From: Mycteria americana | Lineage: Eukaryota; Chordata; Aves; Ciconiiformes; Ciconiidae | NCBI RefSeq assembly: GCF_035582795.1 | Contig: NC_134366.1 | Span: 111,032,256 to 111,096,255, forward strand | Direction of reading: 5' to 3' | Length of the DNA: 64,000 nucleotides | Shown: positions 45,733-57,659 of the stretch, in pieces | How the letters are laid out: every line of letters begins with the position of its first letter | Numbering within the stretch: position 1 is the stretch's first letter | Program-made: the position numbers and the translations under genes | The notes under the pieces: generated by a model | Told to the model about the DNA's origin: nothing | Databases searched by the model: none | The model's input: the letters and a program-made list of their open reading frames with translations, nothing else

Positions 45733-46850
45733 TGTTACTTTACTGCACTTTTGAGGGGAAAAAATGAAAAAAACATTAAAAACTGTAGATTAGTTGTCTT
45801 CAGCCTCTTTAATTTGTCTTGCTATTTCCCGCTCTGTCTTCCCCTTTTCCTCTTTATTTTGTATGGTTCTGCATAGGTGGGTCACAAGCCCAATTTTCTA
45901 AACGTTGGGCACTCACACTACATTAGGTGGACTGCTAGATGGAAAGGAAAGATTATATATACAGACTTGCAGAACAGTGCAGCTTTGTTGGATTTATTTG
46001 CTTTCCTGCACACAATAGTTTTTGGACTAGTGACAGTAAATGTAAAGCACTAGCATAGGCAGGTTGCAACTCATATTTAAGGAATTTCTCACTGATTGCT
46101 TTAATGACTTCTAAACTTCAGTGTGTCCTATTTATATCACACCCATGTACATGCATCTCTGTGGACATTCTGACGTCATTAACATTGCTTACCTCAGATA
46201 CGCTAATCTGGGTAATGACTTGAAAGATTCAAGACAGCATTTTTTGCAGGTTCTTCCTTTCTTTTCTATTTTCAAATGCAGAAGGCAGAGTGTGTTAACT
46301 TCTGCGGATTGCACATGTGGGTGTGTATGGGTCAAGCTGGCATGTCCAGGGGATTCCCTGAGGTTTTGGTTCTCTGTTTTTCCCAGGTGCTTCACAAGAT
46401 AGGTGGGTATTTCATACAACCAACCTGCATCATAGACCACATGAAATCAACTTACGGTCCCAGAGTACATTTATGAGGTAAAGGAGCTTTGAAAAGTACA
46501 CGTTAACCCTCTTCTCTTAGGCCCATGATCCTTGGGAATACCTCATTACTGCTGTGTTAAAAAACAGACTTCTCTTCCACTCTTCCGGAGCCTGAAAGCC
46601 ATTAAGATGTCACCAGACTCTGTTACTGAATGCTCATAACTAGCTTGATGTATCTGTAGGATTTATGTAAGATTTATGTACATCAACACCTTATAGCAAC
46701 CCTTGTTGTGTTTTGTATCCTCTCTGCAGATGTGCATATTAACATATAGGCTCTGTGGGATGAAGTCCATAGACCTCTGAGACACAATAGGTTTTCTTCC
46801 AAATTAATTTCTGCCTTTCTCCTGATACAAAAGAGAGATTAGAGATATTG
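45733..46850. other. Spacer, nothing recognised
   Basis: AT-rich intergenic DNA between the LTR and a degraded CR1. No exon or RNA gene was seen. Confidence 0.6.
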
Positions 46851-46889
46851 ACAAACTGGAGAAAATTAGATATGGACAAACTGGATTGA

Positions 46890-47215
46890 CTGGTGGCAGC
46901 AGGCCACCAAGATGGTTAGGTGGGCTGGAGAACATGATGTATGGAAACGGCTGAGAGAGATCGGTTTGTTCAGCCTGAAGACAGGAAGGCCAAGTGGTAT
47001 CAAATGGCTGTCTACTATTAACTAAAGGAAGAGTATCGAGAAGGAGTCAGATCACCCTCAGAACTACAGAGCAAAATGACAAGAAACAACAGTCACAGGC
47101 TGCAGCAAGAGAAATACTGAGTAGATAGAAGGTGGAAGTGGCTGAGCACTGGAACAAGTTGTCCAAGAGGCTGTGGAGTTTCCACCCATGGAGATATTTG
47201 CCGGGGAACAGCGGG
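46890..47215 (+). mobile_element. Degraded CR1 LINE fragment (reverse-transcriptase C-terminal part)
   Basis: Translated plus-strand words match the end of CR1 ORF2: ATKMVRW, then KRLREIGLFSLK. These are followed by the DNA of the typical GAGCACTGGAACAAGTTGTC and GGCTGTGGAGTTTCC segments. Several frames are needed, so it is old and dead. Its 3' tail reappears at 47885-47975, beyond a GC-rich insert. Confidence 0.75.
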
Positions 47216-47229
47216 GACTGGCTGAGGTG

Positions 47230-47875
47230 ACCCAGCAAGGGTGACCCAGCACAGGGGCAGAGTCCCACAGTGTCTGAACATGGCAGGCAGAGCCTGGGGC
47301 TGGTGACAGGGTCCATCAACAGCCCCAGATATGGCAAGTGATGAGCCAGGTCCAGGGTCCAGCCAGAGAGTCCTGTGAGGAGCAAAAGGCGATGGGGCCA
47401 GAGACCGGGCTGGAGGCAAAAGTGCAACATGGGTCCAAAGCCCACGCAGGGGACAGGGACAGGACCAGAAACAAACAACCGTGCCCTGAAGCACTGCCAG
47501 CCCTGCCCGTCCCTGCTCACCCCCAGCACTCCTCCCCCCCGCCCATGGCCAGGACCCCATCTCAGACCCCCAGAGCCATCAGCCGCTGCCCCAGCAAGGC
47601 TGGTCTTCAGCTCCCCACGGCCCTGCCCTGCCCAGCCATGGGTCACCCAAGACCAGCCCACCCCTGGGCCCACATGCTGGCCCAGCCTTAGCCCACCCAG
47701 AGGGGTGGTGGGACAGTCCCTGGCTGGGGAGGACATGCCCTGCCGCACCACCTGGGGAGTGCCCACTGCTCCTGGCCCCCAGCCCACAGGGAGTCCCTGG
47801 CCCACCCAGTGCCCTGCCAGTGGGGTCACCAAGAGACAATCTCTCTACAAACATAGGCCTAAGGTCCATGCAGGA
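47230..47875. repeat. GC-rich interspersed repeat, copy 2, within a CR1 fragment
   Basis: Related to 43370-43875 and in the same orientation. It sits between the coding part and the 3' tail of the surrounding CR1, so it either inserted there or represents a divergent CR1-associated segment. Long open frames (up to 261 codons on the minus strand) look like composition artefacts; their translations are Gly/Pro/Ala/Leu-rich without domain motifs. Confidence 0.55.
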
Positions 47876-47884
47876 GGCGGGGCC

Positions 47885-47975
47885 AGAGCTTTGGGCAGGG
47901 TGCTGGACTGGGTGATGTCCAAAGATCCCTTCCAACCAAAACTAATCTGTTATTCCAAGAATCTACAGTCTGACC
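47885..47975 (+). mobile_element. CR1 3' tail
   Basis: GCTGGACTGGGTGATG, then GATCCCTTCCAACC, and a decayed ATTCTATG-like end (TTATTCCAAGAATC). This is the conserved CR1 3' region, continuing the fragment at 46890-47215. Confidence 0.7.
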
Positions 47976-48756
47976 AGGCTTGAACAAAGAATCTTAGAAG
48001 GCTTATAAGAGATATCAGTCAACATTTATTCTGGTTTTTTCGGCTTGTTTGCACTGATACTTGAAGGAAAACTTAGGGTAAAGGCAGAATCTCAAGTGAA
48101 AGCATGAGACTAAATTAAATGTTTTGAAATTTAAAGGTAATTCATTTGAAATGTTTAAAGAGCTGTTGCAGCAAGCAAAAGGGATCATTTCTCCATAGTG
48201 AACAGAACAAGAAAAACAGGTTTACATCACACCAAAAAAGTTGAAACTGGGAATCCAGAAACATTTCCTAACAGTAAGGGTTACAAAACATTGTCTACTG
48301 GGTCTGGCTGGGGTGGAATTAATGTTCTTCATAGCAGTCCGTAGAGTGCTGTGTTTTAGATGAGTGACCAAAAGAGTGCTGATAGTACACCAGTGTTTTA
48401 GCTATTGCTGGCCAGTGCTTGCACAGTGTCAAGGATTTCTGTGTTTAACACCTTTGTTAGCAACGTGGACAGGGAGATTGAGTGCACCCTCAGCAAGTCT
48501 GCCAACAACACCAAGCTGTGTGGTGCGGTTGACATGCTGGAGGGAAGAGATGCCATCCAGAGGGACCTTGACAGGCTTGAGAGGTGGGCCCATGCGAACC
48601 CCATAAAGTTCAACAAGGCCAAGTGCAAGGTCCTGCACATGGGTCGGGGCAATCCCAAGCACAAATACAGGCTGGGTGGAGAATGGATTGAAAGCGGCCC
48701 TGAGGAGAAGGACTTGGGGGTGTTGGTTGATGAGAAGCTCACGATGACCTGGCAAT

Positions 48757-49293
48757 GTGTGCTTGCAGCCCAACCGTATCCTGGGCTGCATCAAAAGAAG
48801 CATGGCCAGCAGGTCAAGGGAGGTGATTCTGCCCCTCTACTCTGATCTCCTGAGACCCCACCTGAAGTACTGCGTCCAGCTCTGGGGCCCCCAACGTAAG
48901 AAGGACATGGACCTGTGGGAGCAAGTCCAGAGGAGGGCCATGATGATCATCAGAGGGCTGGAGCACCTCTCCTATGAAGACAGGCTAAGAGAGTTGGGCT
49001 TGTTCAGCCTGGGGAAGAGAAAGCTCCGGGGAGACCTTATAGCAGCCTTCCAGTACCTGAAGGGGGCCTACAAGAAAGCTGGAGAGGGACTTTTTACAAG
49101 GGCATGTAGTGATAGGATGAGGAGTAATGGCTTTACACTGAAAGAGGGTAGATTTAGATTAGCTATAAGGAAGAAATTCTTCACTATGAGGGTGGTGAGG
49201 CACTGGAACAGGTTGCCCAGAGAAGTTGCGGATGCCCCATCTCTGGAAGCGTTCAAGGCCAGGTTGGATGGGGCTTTGAGCAACCTGGTCTAG
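48757..49293 (+). pseudogene. CR1 reverse-transcriptase C-terminal open frame
   Basis: A 178-codon open stretch of a dead CR1 ORF2. It contains the terminal reverse-transcriptase region but lacks the endonuclease and the catalytic palm motifs, which are lost by 5' truncation. A partly overlapping frame (48405-48845) carries the preceding segment, so a frameshift separates them. It is not a host gene. Confidence 0.88.
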
Positions 49294-49364
49294 TGGAAGG
49301 TGTCCCTGCCCGTGGTGGGGGGGTTGGAACTAGATGATCTTTAAGGTCCCTTCCAACCCAAACC

Positions 49365-49380
49365 ATTCTATGATTCTATG
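49365..49380 (+). repeat. CR1 terminal octamer repeat (ATTCTATG)2
   Basis: Two exact ATTCTATG units at the 3' end of the inserted CR1. This terminal repeat is diagnostic for the CR1 clade and fixes the element's 3' end. Confidence 0.92.
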
Positions 49381-49960
49381 GTATGAAGTGTTTCTCACAC
49401 TGCCACCCCCAGTAGGCTGAGGGTAGGCAAGAGTCTGGGAGGGGACACAGCCAGGACAGCTGAACTCAGCTGACCAAAGGGATATATCCCATACCATATA
49501 ACGTCATGCTTAGCAATAGAACTGGGGGGGAGTTTTTCCAAAGTAGCTGTTGCTCTGAGACTGGCTGGACATCAGTCTGCTCGTGGGAGGTAGTGAGTGA
49601 TTGTCTTTGCATCACTTGTTTGGGTTTGGGTTTTTTTTTCCTTTTCACTTATTAAACTGTCTTTACCTTCACCCACAAGTTTTTTTCTCACTTTTGCACT
49701 TCTGATTCTCTCCCCGATCTTGCTGGAGCGACGGGGTGGAGGCTTAGATGCTAGTCAGGGTCAACCCACCACACATTGAAATAAGATTGCCTGGGGAAAT
49801 TGTGGACTTTCCAATGTTGGAAGTATTGTAAAAGTCTTTAGCACGAATTAGACAAGAAACCATCAGCATAAGATAGATTTAATTAAGCCTGTCTTGGGTG
49901 TGGGGTTGGATTAAAGGAGCTCTTGAGGTCCCTTTGGGTCATATTTTTCTGTCTTTCAGT

Positions 49961-52900
49961 CTTTGTCTGGATGTCATCTGAAATCAGTGACACTGGATCA
50001 TTTCACCTTTTCTAACTGTTTTGCAGCCATTAGCACTAGAAGCTGTCTGAAGCATGGAGGAGGAGATGTGAAACACAGTTCTGGCATTTAGGAGCTTCAA
50101 GAAAAACTCCTCATATTACCAGACTTCAGATAAAACTTTTCCCAGGAGTTTACAGGATGGCAATTTGCCTTTGTCAAATTTTTTTCTCTCTCAATTTTAA
50201 TGATGGGTTTGTTCCAGAACATCATTCTTTGCATTAAGGCTTTGCTTTTCTTCCCCATTATTTTAGACAGATTCTCCACTCATGATGGCCACAGTTCTGA
50301 AATAAGGCATGTGGAAGCAGTTTACTTTTCCATGGAGAACCTTGTTGTGGGATGGAGGGCTATATAACTAAGCTTGGTTCTTGCTTTGCTAGCTGTTTGT
50401 CAGTGAAAAGATGACTATTGCTTTCTGGGTGACTTCTCTCTCTGCCTTCTGATCACAACATCTATTTTTGGCCAAGTATGAAATCTTCCCTGGGAACAGA
50501 GCAGGCTACTATTTGTGTTGGACGCAGCAGGAGATAAAGTTTATGGTCCAAATCCAACAATGGAATTACACCCACTTCTGCCAGGTTTGACTTTGTTGAC
50601 TAAAGGTGAACAGAGCTGCTTACATCTGGAAATTGCCTTGCCGTTGACATTCCAGCAATGGGAGTCTTGCCTATTACCTCTGGCTTTTCAAAACCAAGAG
50701 GTAGGAAGAATGTGGCCTCAGAGGCCAAACTCCTTTAGAGGAATAGCAGTAAACTAAACCAAATCAAAGTATCATTTACTGTCCCTCTTTTCCAGTTAGC
50801 GCTATGGCTCCAGAAGTAACCTTGCTCTGGCCTCCAAAAAAGCAGAGCTGCTTATGTGACGTATGTAACTGTAGAGTGCTGGATATTCAGGTATGCTCAT
50901 GGCCTTCCTAATCTACATATGCATGTGTGCCATATAGTAATTAATGAGTTTGATCCTCACAAACTTCCTCCAACAAAAGAAAAACTGTTTTGTTTTTTAA
51001 TCAGTAATTAATCGAAGTACAGGGCAGATTACATTTAACCTGTGTAGCAAGTGTTGATGTTTACGTGAGAGAGCACAGTGTGGGGTGCCTGTGTGCCCAA
51101 ATCCCTGGTCAGAATCCTGTTGAAGTGTGCCATGTCCCTACATTGGACTATGCACCCAGCTTTTGCTGTTGTGGACAAAGATGTGGACCCAGAGGAATGC
51201 TGCAATTGAAACAAGAACAGAATCCAAGTCAAGAGGCCTGGTCCAATGATCCTTCTTCCCATCCTTGCACAATGGGGCACCAGTACCAAATGGGGCCCAT
51301 GTGGCTCAGCAGCCCAAGTAATAATAAACACTAAAGAACCCTTCTCCTTCTCTCTGCTCCTTCCCTTCCTCTGCCCCACCATTTGTTGGCGGCTCCTTTT
51401 GTCATCTCCAGTGTCCTCTCACTACGCTGAGCCTGGTAAGTGCGGGTTTATATTCCCAGGGCACGTTTCGCCCTGTGGCTCCATGCAGTCCAGCTCAGGA
51501 CAGAGTCATCTGCATTGATCCCCCATGAGTCCCGCAGGGTCGGGCCGCCGTGCAGCAGGCAGATGAGCCTGCCTGAGCACAGCACGACAGCAGGGAGACT
51601 CTGTGCTGCTGTGCTAGGTTGACTTTCTGGCTTGGTTGGCACAAGCTTGAGGAGCTCTGCTCTGTGCCCTGCAGCGGTGGGTTGGATGCTCAGAATGACC
51701 AGGATTCTCAGGGTTCTTCTCCTTCCTCACTGATTCCTATGAACCTCTTCCTGTCCCCAACCTCCTGGCTCAGTGGTTGAGGCATCGAACTTTCTGCAGC
51801 TCTGATTGCCCCTATATCAATAAGGTTGTCACTTTCCTGTTAAAAACCACACTCAAAAGCTTGTTGCAATTTCAAATCCTCCAGTGTCTTCACAAAGTAG
51901 CAAAACTACTTTAAGCCTTCAGTAGTCACTAGCTGCTTAACTAAGCCAATTCAGGACAGCATAGATCTTGAGGTCTCTCATCTTGGGCTCTAGATTTATC
52001 TGCAAACCATGAGAGCACAAAGCAGAATACAAGGGTCTTGCTGTGCACTTCTGGATAACTCTTCACTCCTTTTTTCCTGACTTAATACAAGGTGGCTTTG
52101 CCCCTCCCTGTACATGCTATTTTGCTGAGTCTGTACACTATATTGCAATCTGTGTTTTCTGTGTCCTCTTGTCAGGATGCAGCAGTGACATGTTGGAAAT
52201 GTCGCTGTTAGGAACCCAAAATAAACCTGAAGACTGGCTAACCTGTATAAAGGGCTGGAGAGACTGTCACTAATTAGAGAGTGGCAGAGAGCCAGACAAA
52301 AATAAACTCTTCTAAATTTAATGTGCAGATTGCCCAAATATTAATGTGCTTTTGGCAGCACGCTCCCCATTGCAGTGCCCTAACGTTGCCCAGGAACAGG
52401 CAGTCTTTCTATTTTGGGGACCTTAGGCTCAGAGAGGGCAGGTACTGTTCCCTCTTCTGCTTTTGAGGCACAGATGAAAGAACGATGGGAGAGGCTGTTA
52501 GTAAACTGTTCTTCCACAGCGCCTTGGAGGACTGGCTCGCAAACTGCGGAGCCAACGTATCTTGGAAAGTCATTGAGTGGGCATGCCAATTGATTCCTTG
52601 TTTGCTGAAGTGTTAGGCCAGCAGTGCCAGTGCTCTAAAAGGAGTAAAAAATGCACCTACATCCCTTTGTTCAAAGTCTGCTCCTCTGCCTAAGAGTCAC
52701 TAAAGCACTCCCTGCTTCTGCCTGCTTGTCCTGATACTCTCCATTAATATAACAAGGCAGTGGCTCAAACGGGAAGAGTGGGATGTGTGTCATGTAACAG
52801 GCAAGTGTAACAGACAGGCAAGCAAAGGGTCAATAGTCCGGCTAGATGCGGCCTGACTGCAAATGAGAACCACAGCCCTTGGAGACTGCTTCAATCCAGC

Positions 52901-55900
52901 GCTTTTCTTTGGAATGACCACAGAGCCCAAATGCCAAAACCTTTACCCTTTTGCAACTTAATCTCAATTACCCTGTATTTCATCCCAACTTTTCATCCCG
53001 ATACCATGCCCAGTTTATCCACGCTGAAAGTGCACGGAACATGCCGTGTGCGTGAGTAGATGTCATTTTCAATTTCTCCTTGAATGTATTTTGGAGTGTT
53101 GGGAGACTTTATTTCACTCTTTTACAAGTTGTTGATTTGCCAAAGTGAAAGAGAAATATTAAAGAGACTTGGCCAGCGCTGCATGCTCTCCTCGAGGAAA
53201 TGGAGCTTAAGTGCTTCCCCAGCTGGAATTTTCCTCCAGGGTTGCAGCTCTGCAGCACTGCTCTTCAGCGTCTGTTGTGGTTTCACCGTGGTTCCTTTCC
53301 CCATCCTTTGGTGGATCTCCCCTCTTCCCAGATTGAGGATCACATCCAGAATAATGCAATCCCTGTGTTTCATTTTGGAAGACTTGCTATGAGTTTGTTT
53401 GGTAAGAACATATGTGCACGTCTCTACAGCATGGGCTGAAAGCACGATTTAGTTATATGCAGGAAACAGGGAGTCACAAAAGCAAGGAATACTGAATATT
53501 GTCTAGCAATGGCATCTCCGTCTGTTCCTCCTTTTGTGTATCTTAGTGTAAATAAAAAATAATTCTACTGATATTGGGTCAGAATTAGGCCTTGTCTTGT
53601 CTGAAGAAGCCACTTGCTAAGGATGTGGAAGAAGGATTTCCTTCTACAACACACATCGTCCTCTGAGCAGAGAGATGACTGAGAGATGCTGTTGGTAGAT
53701 ACCTAAGGGCTAAGAAGGATAGAATGGGTAAATCATTGGAGAATAAGGAGAACAGAAAAAATATAAGTGGGGAGGATACTGGGATCGTAGTGAAGAAAAA
53801 TGACAGAAAACAGAAGACAGGAAAAGGATGACAACACGTCACTTCAGAAAAAAACTGAGAATAGTAATGCCGATTGAATCATAAGAAGTTCTGGAGCAAA
53901 AGCTTCATTACACAAAGGCATTTTTCAAGCTTCTATGAAGTTCTGCTTTTAAGAAAAAAGGCAAAATTTTTATTATCGATTGCACAAGGGCAGATAGGGA
54001 CAACTGGGTAGGTAACTTAAGTGGGGATTTTTGTAATCACACATCCTTAAAGCTGAAAGATACTTATACTGCCAAAGCCAACTGAAAACCATGGGATGAC
54101 TCCCACTAACTGCGGTGGCCACTGGCTCCAGCCCATAACAAATTAAGTTTGTTCAAAAGATACGTTATTGCCTTATAAAGTATTTCTCAGCCAATTTAGT
54201 TTCTCATCAAAAGACAGCTCGCAAAAACCAATGTGGTCTGGTAGGAAGAGCTGACTCAATGCCAGATTTTAAAACAGCATAGGAAGCGACGGAGAGGAAT
54301 GTCACATCTCCTGAAAGACCCATCTACCGAGTAAACTGCACACACCAGCTTGGCTTTGATGAGAAGCAAATTCTCCTCTCTGTCTGTTCTTTCAGCGTGA
54401 GGAAGTGCATTGCAAGTAGGGTACAAAGATTGCGCCTGCGGAAGAAGCTACAGAAATCCCCTTCTGAGGCTTCCCAGCCACAGACAACTCCGCTCGAAGC
54501 AGGAGGCAGTGCCGTGGCACTCCTTGTTTATCGTGTTGGCTATTGATGCCTGTGTAGCAATGACCCCCTCAGAAACAGGCCTGGCCACCAGAACTACTCA
54601 GGTTCCTGGAGGATGTTTCTGTGTAGCAGGAGGAACGCCACGCAGCAGTGGCACTGCCGCTGCTCAGGCAGCTAGACAGGATCGCACACGCAGATTTCTT
54701 GCTCAGGAGGAACGTAAGGGAGTCACTCGCACTAATGGATATTTAACCTTGGTATAATTATGAGCTATACGTTGTAAGCAGTACAGCAACTAAATTGTCT
54801 ACTCTTCCCTAAACAAATGTCATACAACGTTGGATGCGTGCAAACTAACAATACATTACCTAAAGAAAAGCTAATTACTGGCAAAGACTGATAGAAAATT
54901 GAATTTCACTAATGGATTGTTTTGCAGTTTGGTCCATGCCCGGCCGTTCATCATTTGCAAAGAAACTGCAAAGAACAGCTTCAAGGAAATAACCAAAAGT
55001 AATTAAGTTTTACAGAACTGATACTGAAAGTCATCCATGATCTTGCTGAATCCTAATTTTTTTTCTATTTCAGATTTGGATTTTTAGAATAGAAATCAAG
55101 AAATGGACATACCCACTTGTAAATGAGCTATGATCTATCATATGTGATGTCTATATTTAATTTGATTTTTAAACTTAGAGTATTATAGTACACAGCCCTT
55201 GAGCCAAAAGAAGAAAGCAAAACAATCAGAAAAATGCTATAAATTCAGATTTGCTTATGTAAATGGAGAAAAGCAGGACAGATTCTCCCTGGAAGGTCTG
55301 CTATAGTTTACAAAACCTTTCATGTGCAATATTGAAAGCATCTACTTGGGGGTCACTTGTGCCTACAATGGAGATGCCTTTTTCCGTCACCAAGAATCAG
55401 TTATTTGCTTTCCATTTCTCTTCTAGTAACAGAGAGCATGCAGACCTCTGGAAACAGCTGGGCTGCATTTTAAACACTATGGCATTACAAGATGCAGGTG
55501 GGGGGGGCCTTGGCTACACTAGATCAGTCTGCCAGTGAAACAAATTTAAAATCAGCCTGGTGCAAATTCCTAACATAAACTAATTCCGGAGAGTCTGCAG
55601 CCATAGAGCTGAACCGATTTTAATCTATATGACAACAGAGTAACTTCTCTGACAGTATCAACCATAAAAACGTCTTCCTAACCAGTACACTGGAATGTAT
55701 AATCTAGTCATTGGACTAGAAAAGGTGACACTTAGCTCTCATACTCTTTTGAGCTACCACATGTCTAAATGATCACAGCCCCGTGAAAGCCATATGTATA
55801 GTGCATAAAATAATCTGCCTGTTTAAATTACTTCAGATCACTCACGTAAATAACAGCACAATGCAAGAGGCCACAGGGAATGAGTTTATTAGATGGTGGG

Positions 55901-57480
55901 TTTTTTCTTTCTACATAATCTTAGTGCAACTTCAAAATATTTCTGGAATTGCTTCAGACTTTCATAAAGGGAGGTTACAAAGAGCCAGATTCAGTATTGG
56001 TATAATGAGACCACTTGGCCTGAACTTGGTGCACAGAATAGAAACCGCATATAGAAAGAATTGCAGCATTTTCCCTTCTTTGTTCTCCCTTTTACACGCT
56101 GTGGACAGACATTTCTCCCTTTCACACACTGTGGACAGACGTACAACACACCACATGGTAGATTCCATTGCAGAGCAATGGAAAGACTAGAAAAGACTTT
56201 TGTAGACTAGAAAAATTGTTCTGAAGTCACTGACTCCAGTCCCAGGCAAAGACAATTCCACTTATAATTCCACTTACAAACTGATTAAGCTTCATCTTAC
56301 AGCTAACTAAGCTGTTTTTTCCTGTTGGTGACTGGTAGCACAAATAGACAAGGAATGTAGCAGAGAAGCAATAGGCAATGCTGTGTCAGGCATCATTTTT
56401 GATATGTGGACAAAAATTCCAGCATATTTTTACATCTTGATTACTCCATCTAATCGGAAGAGTTACAAGTAAACCGCAGTCTGCCACAGTCATTGCCAAG
56501 GTATCTCACTGGCTTCTCCAGATGATACTGTTTCCGAATGAGAGGGAAAAGTTGGCATGAGGTTAATAAAGAGATTAATCGGAAGGGGATATATGAGAAA
56601 AGCAGGACAATTAAAATTTGCGGTGTGGAATCTAGAAAGCGGTAAAAGGGAAGAGGAAAATAAATATCTTTGGCTTTCATGGGCAACTATGCCTAAGAAA
56701 TATCTGCTGAAAGTAAAAAGCAAACAGGACAAAATATATTACAAATCCTTTATTCTATATATACATGGGAAAGCTTTTTCTGTCTAAACACTTTCCCTTG
56801 TTTAAATCAGTGAATTACTCTAGGCTTTTCCCGTGTCCACAAAGCTATACTCTGTATTCTATATTGTGCCATTTTTCTGCTTCTGGGTTGCAATGTGACC
56901 CAATAAACTCGCTGCACGCTGATGCAGTAAAACTTCTGTGAGTAGTTTGCAACATATTCTTTTTGATTAATGGCATAAATGAGAAAATACATTTGGATTC
57001 CTCTGGTAGACTCAGTACTCTGCAGGGGAATTTCACTGCCTAAAGGACATGTTCAAACGTATGTCAAACCTTGTGATGTTTTTCAGTAACTCAGCTTCGC
57101 CACAGGAAATCAGAAAGAAATATTTATATGTTAAAATATATTTTCAAGGTAGATTTGAACAGCACTTGAAAGTTTCCTGAGCTACTAGGGGGAAAATAAG
57201 AGATTCATTTGTGCCTTGGGAAAGATGAACAGAAACGTACCCTCTTTCCATAGACAACCTAGTGCTAATGACAGAAGGTGATGAAATCAACCAAACAGAA
57301 CAATAATTGCTAATGAACCAGTTTTACATTTCATTGGGAGCCAAGGTAGTTCTTAATGACTCATTTATTTTTTTCTTTCAAACTCTGATAAAGACTTAAG
57401 TAATTGGGAAAATAAGGACTAACAGCCTAATACAACTTGAGCCTGTGCAACGCAGTTTGTGTCTGAAGGTGTCTGAAGCA
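49961..57480. other. Spacer between CNDP2 and DIPK1C, nothing recognised
   Basis: No exon of a known family, tRNA or clear transposon was seen. A 30-bp direct duplication near 56082-56142 is listed separately. Open frames such as 51065-51334, 52043-52273 and 55783-56190 show no domain signatures. Base composition is strand-balanced (57001-57060: A16 C14 G14 T16). Confidence 0.55.
56082..56142. repeat. Tandem duplication, two units of about 30 bp
   Basis: TTCTCCCTTTTACACGCTGT and GGACAGACA (from 56082) are followed by TTCTCCCTTTCACACACTGT and GGACAGACG (from 56113). There are a few mismatches. Confidence 0.8.
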
Positions 57481-57484
57481 ACCT

Positions 57485-57551
57485 GTGGGCTCAGCAGCTC
57501 CTCAAGCTGAGGACTCCTCATGGTCCTGGCTCGCGGAGCTGCTGAGCCCAC
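57485..57551. repeat. Perfect inverted repeat, 17-bp GC-rich arms
   Basis: GTGGGCTCAGCAGCTCC at 57485-57501 and GGAGCTGCTGAGCCCAC at 57535-57551 are exact reverse complements around a 33-base spacer. The arms are GC-rich within moderately AT-rich DNA. A transcript of either strand would fold into a stable hairpin. Confidence 0.85.
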
Positions 57552-57659
57552 CCGTAGGTAGGCAGCGCAGGTAGATACCATGCCAGGCTCCTCCACCTGG
57601 CTGTGCCAAGGCATCTCACTCCTGGCCGCTGAAGCCTGTGGTTATTCCAGCTCTGAACT

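Larger units (their letters stand above)
48447..49387 (+). mobile_element. 5'-truncated CR1 LINE inserted in the LTR
   Basis: A 5'-truncated CR1 carrying the C-terminal part of the reverse-transcriptase ORF. Characteristic words include KCKVLHMGRGNP, EKDLGVLVDEKL, SRSREVILPLYSDL, GLEHLSYEDRLRELGLFSL and RHWNRLPREV. The frame shifts near 48770, so it is a pseudogene, but most of the C-terminus (to 49293) stays open. The 3' end has GATGATCTTTAAGGTCCC, TTCCAACCC and two ATTCTATG units at 49365-49380, the CR1 hallmark. The 6-bp repeat GTGTTT (48441-48446 and 49388-49393) is a likely target duplication. It is the youngest layer of the nest. Confidence 0.92.
48292..49771 (+). mobile_element. LTR of the same retroviral family, interrupted by a CR1
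   Basis: It starts TGTCTACTGGGTCTGGCTGGG and, after the CR1 interruption at 48447-49387, continues TCTCACACTGCCACCCCC through CATACCATATAACGTCATG and TATTAAACTGTCTTTA to CAACCCACCA. Flanks AACAT (48287-48291) and CACAT (49772-49776) look like a 5-bp target duplication with one change. Without the insert the LTR is about 533 bp, close to the copy at 1104-1626. Confidence 0.82.
48200..49960 (+). mobile_element. Older CR1 fragment, host of a nested insertion
   Basis: The left part, up to 48291, ends CTAACAGTAAGGGTTACAAAACAT. The right part, from 49772, continues TTGAAATAAGATTGCCTGGGG and GTGGACTTTCC. Read across the LTR, they form the usual CR1 sequence around the word for GNRLP-like residues. 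The 3' tail GGGGTTGGATTAAAGGAGCTC and GAGGTCCCTTTGGGTC follows at about 49900-49950. It is split by the LTR at 48292-49771. Confidence 0.65.

Noticed and set aside
47047-47832. 261-codon minus-strand open frame and its plus-strand partner
   Set aside because: They lie in a GC-rich repeat inside a dead CR1. The translation is low-complexity Gly/Leu/Pro-rich with no domain.
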